A stretch of 12,066 nt of DNA from positions 1-12,066 of the forward strand of contig JAHEGL010000008.1 of NCBI GenBank assembly GCA_024645145.1, given 5' to 3'. Shown here in pieces: positions 1 through 7,929 of this stretch. The stretch is from Planktotalea sp. GTDB lineage: Bacteria; Pseudomonadota; Alphaproteobacteria; Rhodobacterales; Rhodobacteraceae. A program made the position numbers and the translations under genes. The notes below the pieces were generated by a model. It was given only the letters and a program-made list of their open reading frames with translations, was not told where the DNA came from and did not search any database. Numbering within the stretch: the first letter of the stretch is position 1; every line of letters starts with the position of its first letter.

Positions 1-203
1 AAGCGGCGTTTTATCCTGGTCAACTGCTCAACGATCCATCCCATCTGTTAGGCCCCGCGCGAGATGGGACAGAGGCTTGGCTGGATCAGGATTATCAAGT
101 GATGCGCTTTGCGCCCGCGCCGCTGACCTTGAAGCCAGGGTTCGGTCCGCCGCATATCCGCCTTGATAAGGCCGCGCAGTTCCTTATTGGGGATAAGCTG
201 TGA
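1..203 (+). CDS. ycjX: YcjX-family (DUF463) ATPase, C-terminal fragment
   Basis: The reading frame is open from base 3 to a TGA at 201-203 and has no start inside the window, so this is the last 66 codons of a gene entering from the left. The visible tail contains YPGQLLND, a tyrosine/aspartate-rich middle, MRFAPAPL, and ends PPHIRLDKAAQFLIGDKL. The phenylalanine/proline-rich stretch followed by PHIRLD...FLxGDKL matches my memory of the C-terminus of YcjX/DUF463 P-loop proteins. In E. coli these are encoded next to ycjF in the phage-shock (Psp) regulon. The neighbour two genes downstream is a ycjF homologue, which supports the call. The nucleotide-binding part lies outside the window and cannot be checked. 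The stop overlaps the GTG start of the next gene (GTGA). No lesion is visible in the part seen. Confidence 0.72.
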   Translation, partial: AAFYPGQLLNDPSHLLGPARDGTEAWLDQDYQVMRFAPAPLTLKPGFGPPHIRLDKAAQFLIGDKL

Positions 204-661
204 GCCAGATCCTAAGGCCCGCGCGCAGCACTGATGCTGGAAAGCTTGGCGCGATCCTGTCCGAGGCGGTTGCTGCGCAGTCGTGGAAGCCATGTTTGCA
301 TACAGGCGTTGACGATATTGCGCACATGGGTGATTTGATTGATCGCGGTTGGGTAACTGTTTGTGAGCGCAAAGAAGCCTTAGTTGGGTTTCTAGCGCGT
401 GACAAAGATTTGGTGCAGTCGCTCTATGTCAAACACGCCTATCAGGGCAAAGGGATCGGCGCTCTGCTTTTATAGCAAGCGCAGAGTATCCAAGAGCGGC
501 TTGAACTCTGGACATTTCAAGCAAACGAGGGCGCGCAAAGGTTTTACCGTGCTCATGGTTTTGCTGAAGCGGAACGCACGGATGGTGCGGGCAATGAAGA
601 AGGTCTGCCGGATATTCGTTTTGTCTGGGTGAAGAGCAACAAGGAGCCGCAAAATGGCTAA
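200..661 (+). pseudogene. GNAT-family N-acetyltransferase, broken by in-frame TAG
   Basis: The start is GTG at 200, overlapping the upstream TGA. The first 91 codons give a typical GNAT N-terminal half ending with acetyl-CoA-binding motif A (YQGKGIG, about residues 81-87, then ALLL). Codon 92 is TAG (473-475). The same frame then continues without a shift for 61 more codons to TAA at 659-661. That part has the usual second half: LELWTFQANEGAQRFY, then AHGF, then a tail rich in D and G ending in DIRFVWV. WTFQxNxxAxxFYxxxGF is a standard GNAT C-terminal signature, so one ~153-residue acyltransferase was interrupted by a single nonsense change. The first fragment lacks the C-terminal strand and is unlikely to be active. 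The substrate is unknown. The 3' end overlaps the ycjF start at 654 by 8 bases, consistent with an operon. Confidence 0.85.
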
Positions 662-1655
662 AGGGCCCGTCCTATTTGATCTTAATGATGCGCCTGCAGC
701 AAAGCAAGGGCCAGAAGCGGTGCAGCCTGTTCCTGAGCTTGACGCACCGGCACCACAAGGTCAAGCGATGCAGACCATTGCTACGCTGACCGCGCGTCGA
801 CCATCGCGCTTGGTGAAATGGTTTTGGGGCTTGCTGCTTTCGCTTATGGGCTTTGCAATTTCGCTTGCCGCTTGGGATTTTGTGAATGGCCTCATCGTGC
901 GGATGCCGCTTTTCGGGTATTTGATTAGCGTGCTGATGGTGGCCTTCATTGTGGTCTTGCTGGTGATCGAACTGCGAGAATTGGAAGCGTTTTCAAGGCT
1001 CAAGCGTATGGATGTGCTGCGCCGCGCGGGTGAAGCGGCGCGCATGAGCGGGGATTTGAGCGAAGCAAAGCGCGTGGTGGATCAGATATCGCGGCTTTGC
1101 AAGGGGCGCGAGGATACCCGTTGGGGGCGCGAAGCTTTGGCTGAAAAAAGCGTCGACATTTTGGATGGTGATGGCCTGCTGGATTTAGCGGAACGCGACG
1201 TGCTAGGCCCGTTTGATACCGCGGCGATGCGATAGATCGAAGCCGCGGCGCGCCAAGTTGCGACGGTTACGGCGATTGTGCCGCTGGCACTCGCGGATGT
1301 GGCGACGGCGCTGACCTCGAACCTGCGGATGATCCGGCGAATTGCTGAGATTTACGGCGGACGCTCTGGCGCGTTGGGAAATTGGCGGCTTACGCGCGCG
1401 GTGATGACCCATCTGGTTGCGACGGGAGCAGTGGCGATTGGCGATGACTTTCTATCTTCCGTGGCCGGCGGCGGGGTACTTGGCAAAATCTCGCGCCGCT
1501 TTGGCGAGGGGGTAGTAAACGGGGCATTAACCGCACGTGTCGGCGTTGCAGCAATGGAAGTATGTCGCCCGTTGCCTTTTACGGCCCTTAAACGCCCGTA
1601 AGTCACAGGATTGGCGAGCCGAGCATTAACTGGTTTGTTCGGTAAAGAAGGGTAG
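654..1655 (+). pseudogene. ycjF: YcjF/TIGR01620 (DUF697) membrane protein, two premature stops
   Basis: ATG at 654 is preceded by AAGGAG (640-645). The frame encodes a charged/proline-rich N-terminus (about residues 1-50), two membrane segments (about 54-76 and 85-106), and a soluble domain carrying LREL, EAFSRLKR and LCKGRED. Codon 194 is TAG (1233-1235). The frame continues with IEAAARQVATVTA, LALADV, NLRMIRRIAEIYGGR and MEVCRPLPF, which are characteristic of the DUF697/YcjF C-terminal domain. A second stop, TAA at 1599-1601 (codon 316), comes before VTGLASRALTGLFGKEG and a TAG at 1653-1655, which I take as the ancestral end (333 codons). YcjF proteins are inner-membrane proteins of unclear function, linked to YcjX and the phage-shock response in enterobacteria. 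The second stop rests on remembered family C-termini; the first is clear from continued homology. Confidence 0.85.
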
Positions 1656-1660
1656 GGCGC

Positions 1661-4417
1661 GTAGAAGGCTTGTTTATACTTATTGCAATTCTCGTCGGTA
1701 TTGCGATCTTGCTCGCGCCGATTGGGGTTTTGAGCCTGTCTCGCAAAGTACGTGAACTTAGCGCGCGTATAGATCAGCTGGAACAGGCTGCCAGCGGCAG
1801 TCCAAAAAATACAAACATTGATAAAGTTGGGCCGCGGCTGGCTCCGGACATGAAACGCGCGCTTGCAACGCAATCCTCAAACGACGCGGTGATTGAGGCG
1901 GATGCGCCCGTGCCAAGCGTGGAAACCGTAGTTACATCGGACACCCAAGAAAAATCTAGACCATGCTCTTTCGTGTTTCGCGCAGACCTTTTCGCCAATG
2001 CTCTCAATTGGTTGAAAGACAATTGGTTCCTCGGCATTGCGGCCATTTCGCTCGCGCTGGCGGGGATATTCATGGTTCAATACGGTATTGAGCAAGGCTT
2101 GCTGACACCTTTCGCGCGGATCATGGGTGCGCTTGCGCTTGGCGCGGCCTTTGTCATTCTTGGAGAGGTCGCACGCCGTCGCTTTGGCGATGACATCGGT
2201 ACGATGAAAGCGCTGCCCTCGACGTTTTCAGGCGCTGGCATAGTCACGCTTTTCGCGGCAGTCTTATCGGCACGCCATCTCTATGGCATGTTGTCATCCG
2301 ACTTGACGCTTTTCGCTTTGATTGGCGTCGCGGTGTTAGCGGTTGTCCTTGACTAGTTCTACGGGCCGTTTCTTGCTGCGATTGGTGTTGTTGGCGCTTT
2401 GGCTGCGCCTTTGGTCGTAGGCGGATCGAGCGATGCGCCGCATCTGTTTTTCTATTATTTTGCACTGATTGTCGTGATGGCCTTGGCGATTGATACGGTA
2501 CGGCGCTGGGCATGGGTGTCTATTTTGGCGTTGATCGGCGGCTTTATTGCAACTTGGATGTTGTTGATCAGCGGCGCGCTAAATGTGCATGCGTTGGCGT
2601 TTGGGCTCATAACAGTGGTGGCAGCGACCGCGTTACCGGTGCGACGTATTTGGCCGGATCACAGCGGATCAATGGTGTCTAGTGTCGCTTTGAAAGCGCT
2701 GGGCAAAGGGTCGTTCAACTGGCCAGACTTTCCAACACGTCTTGCGGCGGGAACATTGGTTGCCGCGATGGTGCTGAGTTTTCTGACACCGCTCGAAGCT
2801 GGTCAGTCCTTGGAAGGCTGGCTTGGCATCTGGAGCGTCTTTGCGCTTGGGGGGCTTGCGTTGGTGTGGATGTGGCGCGCAAAAGCGTTGCATGACCTGA
2901 GCGCGTTGGCACCAATCGCGTTGATTGTTTTTGATCGTTGTCCTTGCGCTCGAACGCGCGTCGATCTTCCAAGACTTCACAGAAATCAAACTCGCAGATC
3001 GGTTGGAAGGTGACGTGCTCCCACGTGCCGCAAGCCTATTTTCTGGCATGTTTGCGATCCTTGCCGTGCTTGGATATTGGCGCGTATCACAAGGCGTGCG
3101 TGGTTCTTTTATCTGGATCGCAGCCAGCGCATTGGCGCTGCCTTTGGCACTTGGCGCGTTAGAGATTTTCTGGACGCCGAGCGTTTATATTGGCGCATAC
3201 CCGTGGGCTGGTCATGCTATCACTGGTGCGGTGTTGATGACAGTTTTGGCGGAACGAAGCTGCAAACGTTGGCCTGAGGACATGCGCGCCGCCGCGCTCT
3301 TTGCGATGTCGGCACTGTCACTGATGTCCTTCGCTTTAATGCTGATCCTGTCCACCGCAGCGCTGAGCATCGCCTTAGCGGTGATGATTGTGTTCGCCGC
3401 GCCGATAGATCGCCGTTTCGACATGGCGTGGCTCGGACTTTTCATTCAGCTTTGCGTTGCAGTGCTGGGCTGGCGTTTCCTGATCGATCCGGGGGTGCCT
3501 TGGGCGTCGTGGTGGAACACGGCGCTTTGGGAGGTCATTTTGGGCTTTGTCGTGCCGCTTGCGTTGATGGGTGTCGCGTGGTGGATTTTGCGCCCGATCA
3601 AGCGCATAGGCGCACAATTGGCGCTGGAAAGCGCGATTTGGTCATTTGGCGCTGTTTTCGTGCTGATCCTGCTCGAGCGGTCTATGCGCGGTGATATCGA
3701 TAGCTTCTGGGGGCTTTAGTTGGCGGGGTCAGTGCTGCTGATTTCTATGGGCGCGCAGCTATATCGCTTGCGCGTGCCGTCGCGACTTGGCTTTGTCCGT
3801 ATCGGTCTCGCGACGCTGCTTGGCGTGTTGGGGTTTGGAACACTCCTGTTTGCTTTGGTCTTTCAGTCTCCGCTCACATGGCGCAGCTCGGCCGACATTC
3901 ATGGGCCCTTGTTGATGGATACAATTGCAATTGCTTATCTTGTTCCCGCCTTTATTCTGGGCGTGCTGGTTTGGAAGCTTGATCACATCAATCGCAATCT
4001 ACGCGGTGCGTTTGCCTCATTGAGCGCAGCTTTGAGCATGGCTTATGTTGGCTTTGAAATCTGCGCTTCTGGAAAGGTTTTGAAATCGCGAGCAATTCAG
4101 TAAGCCAAGGCGAGCTTTATAGTTATACGATCGCGATGATGCTTGCCTCTGTTGGTTTGTTATTCTTCGCATTTGCACGTCGATCATTGCTGCTGAGAAA
4201 GCTAGCGATGGCGGGCATTGCTTTCACCATCGCCAAGGTTTTCCTGATCGATATGAGCGGTTTGACAGGTCTGATCCGCGTCGCTTCCTTCCTCGGATTA
4301 GGGCTTGCACTTTCAGGTCTCGCATGGCTCAGCCGTGCGATGAGTGCGCGTTGGGAACTTGCCGATCCATCGCAAGCACAGGATCGAAATGAGTTGGGAC
4401 CGTCTAGTTCAGCTTGA
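1661..4417 (+). pseudogene. DUF2339 polytopic membrane protein, multiply disrupted
   Basis: Joined across lesions this encodes about 915 residues, the usual size of DUF2339 proteins: an N-terminal hydrophobic segment, a short coiled-coil-like stretch (VRELSARIDQLEQ), then more than twenty hydrophobic helices. Recognisable DUF2339 blocks are NWFLGIAAISLALAGIFMVQYG (split here: NWFLGIAAISL, then LAGIFMVQYG), FYGPFLAAIG, QGELYSYT, and near the end AKVFLIDMSGL and RVASFLGLGLAL. Lesions seen: TAG at 2354-2356; an extra base in the T run 2928-2932 (+1 shift); TAG at 3717-3719; a one-base loss near 4059-4064 (-1 shift, restoring the original frame). The true stop is TGA at 4415-4417. The likely ancestral start at 1661 now reads GTA, 8 bases after AAGAAGGG (1645-1652). 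Only a poorly placed TTG at 1670 could start now. Function is unknown for the family; it is probably a cell-envelope protein. The gene begins 5 bases after ycjF. Confidence 0.9.
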
Positions 4418-4706
4418 TAAAGCGCGATTCGGTTGCGGAGCGTTTGGCCCGTTGCGAGTTCATCTGCAGTTTGCGTGGGGCGTTGTTTTCTTCACGGGCA
4501 GAACTGGTTGCTTTGCATCCTACCCAAACGCCCGCAATTTGCACTGAGTCCTGAACGCAGCTGTCTTCGGCTTGTTGTTTTGTTTGGCGAACCTGTGGTG
4601 CGGTTTCGTCCTCCACAAAGTGTGTTTGATACAAAAGATTGATCCCGGGCAATGTAATGCATCCGAGACCTGCTAGGACATATAAAGTGCCTTTGTTAAA
4701 CACCAT
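4404..4706 (-). CDS. Small hypothetical protein with N-terminal membrane segment
   Basis: I do not recognise this protein. It has 100 codons from ATG at 4706 (complement) to TAG at 4404-4406. The start was chosen because GGAG lies 4 bases upstream on the minus strand; a GTG one codon earlier would abut the ribosome binding site. Residues about 5-26 are hydrophobic with a glycine/cysteine (VLAGLGCITLPG), either a membrane anchor or a secretion signal; the lipobox fit is poor. The rest is polar and rich in Q, E, K and N with three further cysteines, and the C-terminal third looks low in structure. The gene converges on the DUF2339 pseudogene and overlaps its last 14 bases. The good ribosome binding site and plausible N-terminus favour a real gene, but the tail could be a frameshifted or degraded end. 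Confidence 0.5.
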   Translation of the reverse strand: MVFNKGTLYVLAGLGCITLPGINLLYQTHFVEDETAPQVRQTKQQAEDSCVQDSVQIAGVWVGCKATSSAREENNAPRKLQMNSQRAKRSATESRFIKLN

Positions 4707-4741
4707 CACTCTCCAAAAACGCTAGAAACCAAAATTTTGCT

Positions 4742-4764
4742 CAACTTTTAATAGAGTAAAGTTG
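4742..4764. promoter_or_regulatory. AT-rich palindrome, possible operator
   Basis: A perfect 7-base inverted repeat, CAACTTT (4742-4748) and AAAGTTG (4758-4764), is separated by 9 AT-rich bases. It sits between the minus-strand small gene (start 4706) and ileS (start 4988), in the most AT-rich part of the window. The 23-base size and symmetry suit a dimeric repressor site. It could also be a weak hairpin. I cannot match it to a known regulator, and no confident -35/-10 pair was found around it. Confidence 0.35.
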
Positions 4765-4849
4765 TGATTTGGTCGTGATAAAATTGTGGTGAAATGCGGG
4801 CGATGGTGCTCTGGACGCGGCAGTCATGCAGGCCTATAACGACCTCAAG

Positions 4850-4900
4850 ATGAGCCTGATATATGCGATCATTACTCGAATTATCAGCCCGGCGCTCTGA
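4850..4900 (+). CDS. Possible isoleucine-rich leader peptide of ileS
   Basis: A 16-codon ORF starts at ATG 4850 (or 24 codons from the in-frame ATG at 4826) and ends at TGA 4898-4900, 87 bases before ileS. Its peptide MSLIYAIITRIISPAL contains five isoleucines, two of them as adjacent pairs, encoded by ATA, ATC, ATT, ATT and ATC. The stop codon falls in the loop of a strong hairpin (4888-4915). This is the geometry expected of an amino-acid-sensing leader peptide in front of isoleucyl-tRNA synthetase. Against it: neither ATG has a good ribosome binding site, no U-run follows the hairpin, and an isoleucine-rich short ORF could occur by chance. It is a hypothesis, not an established gene. Confidence 0.25.
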   Translation: MSLIYAIITRIISPAL

Positions 4901-4919
4901 GTGTGAGCCGCCGGGATAA
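4881..4919 (+). promoter_or_regulatory. GC-rich hairpin in ileS leader
   Basis: CCCGGCG (4888-4894) pairs perfectly with CGCCGGG (4909-4915). CTC (4895-4897) pairs with GAG (4905-4907) across a single bulged C at 4908, leaving the 7-base loop TGAGTGT. Outside a 3-base bulge (4885-4887), TTAT (4881-4884) can pair with ATAA (4916-4919). A smaller stem (GGCG near 4919-4923 with CGCC near 4938-4941, enclosing GGG/CCC) lies just downstream. No T-run follows, so it is not a standard intrinsic terminator. It is most likely part of the ileS 5' untranslated region. Confidence 0.5.
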
Positions 4920-4987
4920 GGCGTATGGGGACGACCCGCGCCGCCTCTCAATTTCCTATGTATATTTCGTTCCAAAGGACGCCCGAT

Positions 4988-7912
4988 ATGTGTGCTGACA
5001 CACCCGATACAACAGTTGACTACAAATCCACGTTGAACCTGCCCAAAACCGATTTCCCAATGCGCGCAGGTCTGCCCAAGCGTGAGCCTGAATGGCTTGA
5101 GCGTTGGGAAAAGATTGGTGTTTATGACCAGCTTCGCGCCAAGGAAGGTCGCACGCCGTTTACGCTGCACGATGGTCCGCCCTATGCGAACGGCCATCTA
5201 CACATCGGTCACGCGCTGAACAAAACCATCAAAGACATGATCGTGCGCTCCCATCAAATGATGGGCTTTGATGCGCGTTATGTGCCTGGTTGGGATTGCC
5301 ACGGTCTGCCCATCGAATGGAAGATCGAAGAGCAATACCGCAAGAAGGGCAAGAACAAGGACGAGGTCGATATCGTCGATTTCCGTCAGGAGTGCCGCAA
5401 ATTTGCCGAAGGCTGGGTCGATATCCAGCGCGATGAATTCAAGCGGCTTGGCATCACCGGAAACTGGCCTGATCCGTATTTAACGATGGATTTCCACGCC
5501 GAAGCGGTGATTGCGGCGGAGTTCCAGAAATTCCTGATGAACGGCACTTTGTACCAAGGCTCCAAGCCTGTGATGTGGTCACCTGTTGAGCAAACAGCAT
5601 TGGCCGAGGCGGAAGTCGAGTATCACGACAAGGACAGCTTTACGATTTGGGTGAAGTTCCAAGTCACGGGCACAGGTGATGCGACGCTGGATGCCGCGCA
5701 AGTGGTGATCTGGACAACAACACCTTGGACAATCCCGTCTAACAAAGCTGTCGTTTATGGCGCGGGCATTTCTTATGGACTTTATGATGTGACGTCGACG
5801 CCTGAAGAGTGTTGGCTGAGTGCAGGTGAAACCTATCTGCTTGCTGATAACCTCGCTGCGGATGTGTTCAGTCGCGCCCGTCTTGAAGAGGGGATGTATG
5901 AACGTAAAGCAGATGTGACGAATGAACAACTTCATAGCATCTCTTTGAAGCATCCGCTTGCTGGCGCAGAAGGCGGCAATGGCGAATGGGACGACATCCG
6001 CGATTTCCGTGCGGCAGAGTTTGTGACTGACACGGAAGGCACGGGCTTTGTGCACTGCGCGCCGTCCCACGGTATGGAAGAATTCGAACTCTACCGCGAC
6101 CTTGGGATGCTGGAACAGGTCATCACCTACAACATCATGGATGATGGTCGCTTCCGCAACGATCTCCCCTTCTTTGGCGGCAAAGCGATCCTCAAGCCCA
6201 ACGGCAAAGAGGGCAACGCCAACGCGGCGGTCATCGACAAGCTGGTCGAAGTCGGTGGCCTTCTTGCGCGCGGCAAAATCAAGCACAGCTATCCGCATTC
6301 CTGGCGCTCCAAAGCGCCGATCATCTATCGCAACACACCGCAATGGTTCGCGGCAGTCGACAAGGCAGTGGGCGATGGGCAAGACACCCATGGCACCACA
6401 ATCCGTGAACGCGCGCTGACCTCGATTGATGAGCTCGTGACATGGACACCGCAAACAGGGCGCAACCGTTTGTATTCCATGATCGAAGCACGCCCTGACT
6501 GGGTGCTTTCGCGTCAACGTGCTTGGGGTGTTCCACTGACTGTGTTTACGCGCAAAGGCTTGCTGCCGACGGACCCTGATTTCCTTTTGCGCAACGATGA
6601 TGTGAACACACGCATCACCGAAGCGTTCGAGGCTGAAGGCGCGGATGCATGGTACAAAGATGGTGCGAAGGCGCGGTTCTTGGACGGTATCGTGAACGCG
6701 GATGACTATGATCAAGTGTTCGATGTTTTGGACGTTTGGTTCGACTCAGGCTCTACGCACTCGTTCGTCCTGCGTGACCGCCCCGATGGCACGGAAGACG
6801 GTATCGCGGATGTCTATATGGAAGGCACGGATCAGCATCGCGGTTGGTTCCATTCCTCGCTTTTGCAGGCCTGTGGCACGCTTGGTCGCGCTCCGTACCG
6901 TAATGTTGTCACACACGGCTTTACGCTGGATGAGAAGGGCATGAAGATGTCCAAATCGCTAGGCAATACCATCGTGCCTGAGACGGTTGTGAAGCAATAC
7001 GGCGCGGATATATTGCGTCTTTGGGTGGCGCAGGTGGATTATACTTCTGATCAGCGCATCGGGCCGGAAATCCTGAAAGGGGTGGCTGATAGCTACCGTC
7101 GCTTGCGCAATACGATGCGCTTTATGCTTGGGTCTTTGAGTGACTTCTCAGAGGCGGACCGCGTGGATGCGGCTGATATGCCAGAGCTTGAGCGTTGGGT
7201 TTTGCACCGTTTGAGCGAGCTCGATGAGTTCGTGACGAAAGGCTATAAAGCGTTTGATTTTCAGGGCGTCTTCTCTGCGGTGTTCACGTTTGCGACGGTT
7301 GATTTGTCTGCGTTCTACTTCGATATCCGCAAGGACGCGTTGTACTGTGATGGCGATACAGAGCGTCGTCGCGCAGCGCGCACGGTTCTTGATATCTTGT
7401 TCCACCGTCTGACCAAATGGCTTGCGCCAGTGTTGGTGTTTACGATGGAAGAGGTTTGGCTAGAGCGCTTTGGTGGTGATGGCAGTTCTGTTCACCTAGA
7501 GGACTTTGCGCAGACCCCAACAGAGTGGCGTGATGAGGCGTTGGCTGCGAAATGGTCGTCCATTCGCGCGGCACGTCGTGTCGTTACGGCTGCTTTGGAA
7601 GTGCAGCGCACAGAGAAGGTGATTGGCGCATCTTTGGAAGCGGCACCCACTGTTTACATCGCGGATGCGGATCTACGCGCGGCGCTGGAGAGCGTGCCGT
7701 TCGACGATATTGCAATCACCTCTGCCATCAAACTTTCGGGCGATGCTGCGCCTGCTGATGCTTTCTCACTCCCTGAAATTGAAGGTGTTGCTGTTGCATT
7801 TGCAAAGGCTGATGGAGAGAAATGTCAGCGTTGCTGGAAAATCTTACCCGATGTTGGAACGACCGCGCATGAAGGTGTGTGTGGTCGCTGTGCCAGTGCA
7901 CTTGATGGCTAA
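4988..7912 (+). CDS. ileS: Isoleucyl-tRNA synthetase
   Basis: This cytoplasmic enzyme charges tRNA-Ile with isoleucine using ATP and hydrolyses mischarged valine. The protein is 974 residues, close to the bacterial norm of about 940-1000. The class-I signature HLHIGH is at residues 70-75 and KMSKS at 653-657. The inserted CP1 editing domain lies between them, with the threonine-rich WTTTPWTIPSN (about 242-252) and HCAPSHGMEEF (356-366). Glutamate (E365) sits where E. coli IleRS has the editing aspartate D342. WCHGLPIE-type and WFDSGS blocks are also present. The C-terminal zinc knuckle has Cys946, 949, 965 and 968. The start at ATG 4988 was chosen for its AAAGGA 7 bases upstream; the frame is open further up to an ATG at 4925 with no good ribosome binding site or family match. 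There is no lesion anywhere in the gene. It is followed after 17 bases by a transporter gene, and its own leader may be regulatory. Confidence 0.98.
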   Translation: MCADTPDTTVDYKSTLNLPKTDFPMRAGLPKREPEWLERWEKIGVYDQLRAKEGRTPFTLHDGPPYANGHLHIGHALNKTIKDMIVRSHQMMGFDARYVPGWDCHGLPIEWKIEEQYRKKGKNKDEVDIVDFRQECRKFAEGWVDIQRDEFKRLGITGNWPDPYLTMDFHAEAVIAAEFQKFLMNGTLYQGSKPVMWSPVEQTALAEAEVEYHDKDSFTIWVKFQVTGTGDATLDAAQVVIWTTTPWTIPSNKAVVYGAGISYGLYDVTSTPEECWLSAGETYLLADNLAADVFSRARLEEGMYERKADVTNEQLHSISLKHPLAGAEGGNGEWDDIRDFRAAEFVTDTEGTGFVHCAPSHGMEEFELYRDLGMLEQVITYNIMDDGRFRNDLPFFGGKAILKPNGKEGNANAAVIDKLVEVGGLLARGKIKHSYPHSWRSKAPIIYRNTPQWFAAVDKAVGDGQDTHGTTIRERALTSIDELVTWTPQTGRNRLYSMIEARPDWVLSRQRAWGVPLTVFTRKGLLPTDPDFLLRNDDVNTRITEAFEAEGADAWYKDGAKARFLDGIVNADDYDQVFDVLDVWFDSGSTHSFVLRDRPDGTEDGIADVYMEGTDQHRGWFHSSLLQACGTLGRAPYRNVVTHGFTLDEKGMKMSKSLGNTIVPETVVKQYGADILRLWVAQVDYTSDQRIGPEILKGVADSYRRLRNTMRFMLGSLSDFSEADRVDAADMPELERWVLHRLSELDEFVTKGYKAFDFQGVFSAVFTFATVDLSAFYFDIRKDALYCDGDTERRRAARTVLDILFHRLTKWLAPVLVFTMEEVWLERFGGDGSSVHLEDFAQTPTEWRDEALAAKWSSIRAARRVVTAALEVQRTEKVIGASLEAAPTVYIADADLRAALESVPFDDIAITSAIKLSGDAAPADAFSLPEIEGVAVAFAKADGEKCQRCWKILPDVGTTAHEGVCGRCASALDG

Positions 7913-7929
7913 ATACGCATGACCCATAG

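Noticed and set aside
1352..1873. Minus-strand frame of 173 codons
   Set aside because: It is a shadow of the ycjF/DUF2339 pseudogenes; its composition is unlike a protein and it has no ribosome binding site.
4710..4987. T-box riboswitch upstream of ileS
   Set aside because: No recognisable T-box sequence or terminator/antiterminator with U-run; T-boxes are not expected for ileS in alphaproteobacteria.
5579..6715. Long open frame of 378 codons on the minus strand inside ileS
   Set aside because: It lies wholly within the well-supported ileS, has no domain I recognise, and long antisense frames are common opposite GC-rich coding DNA.
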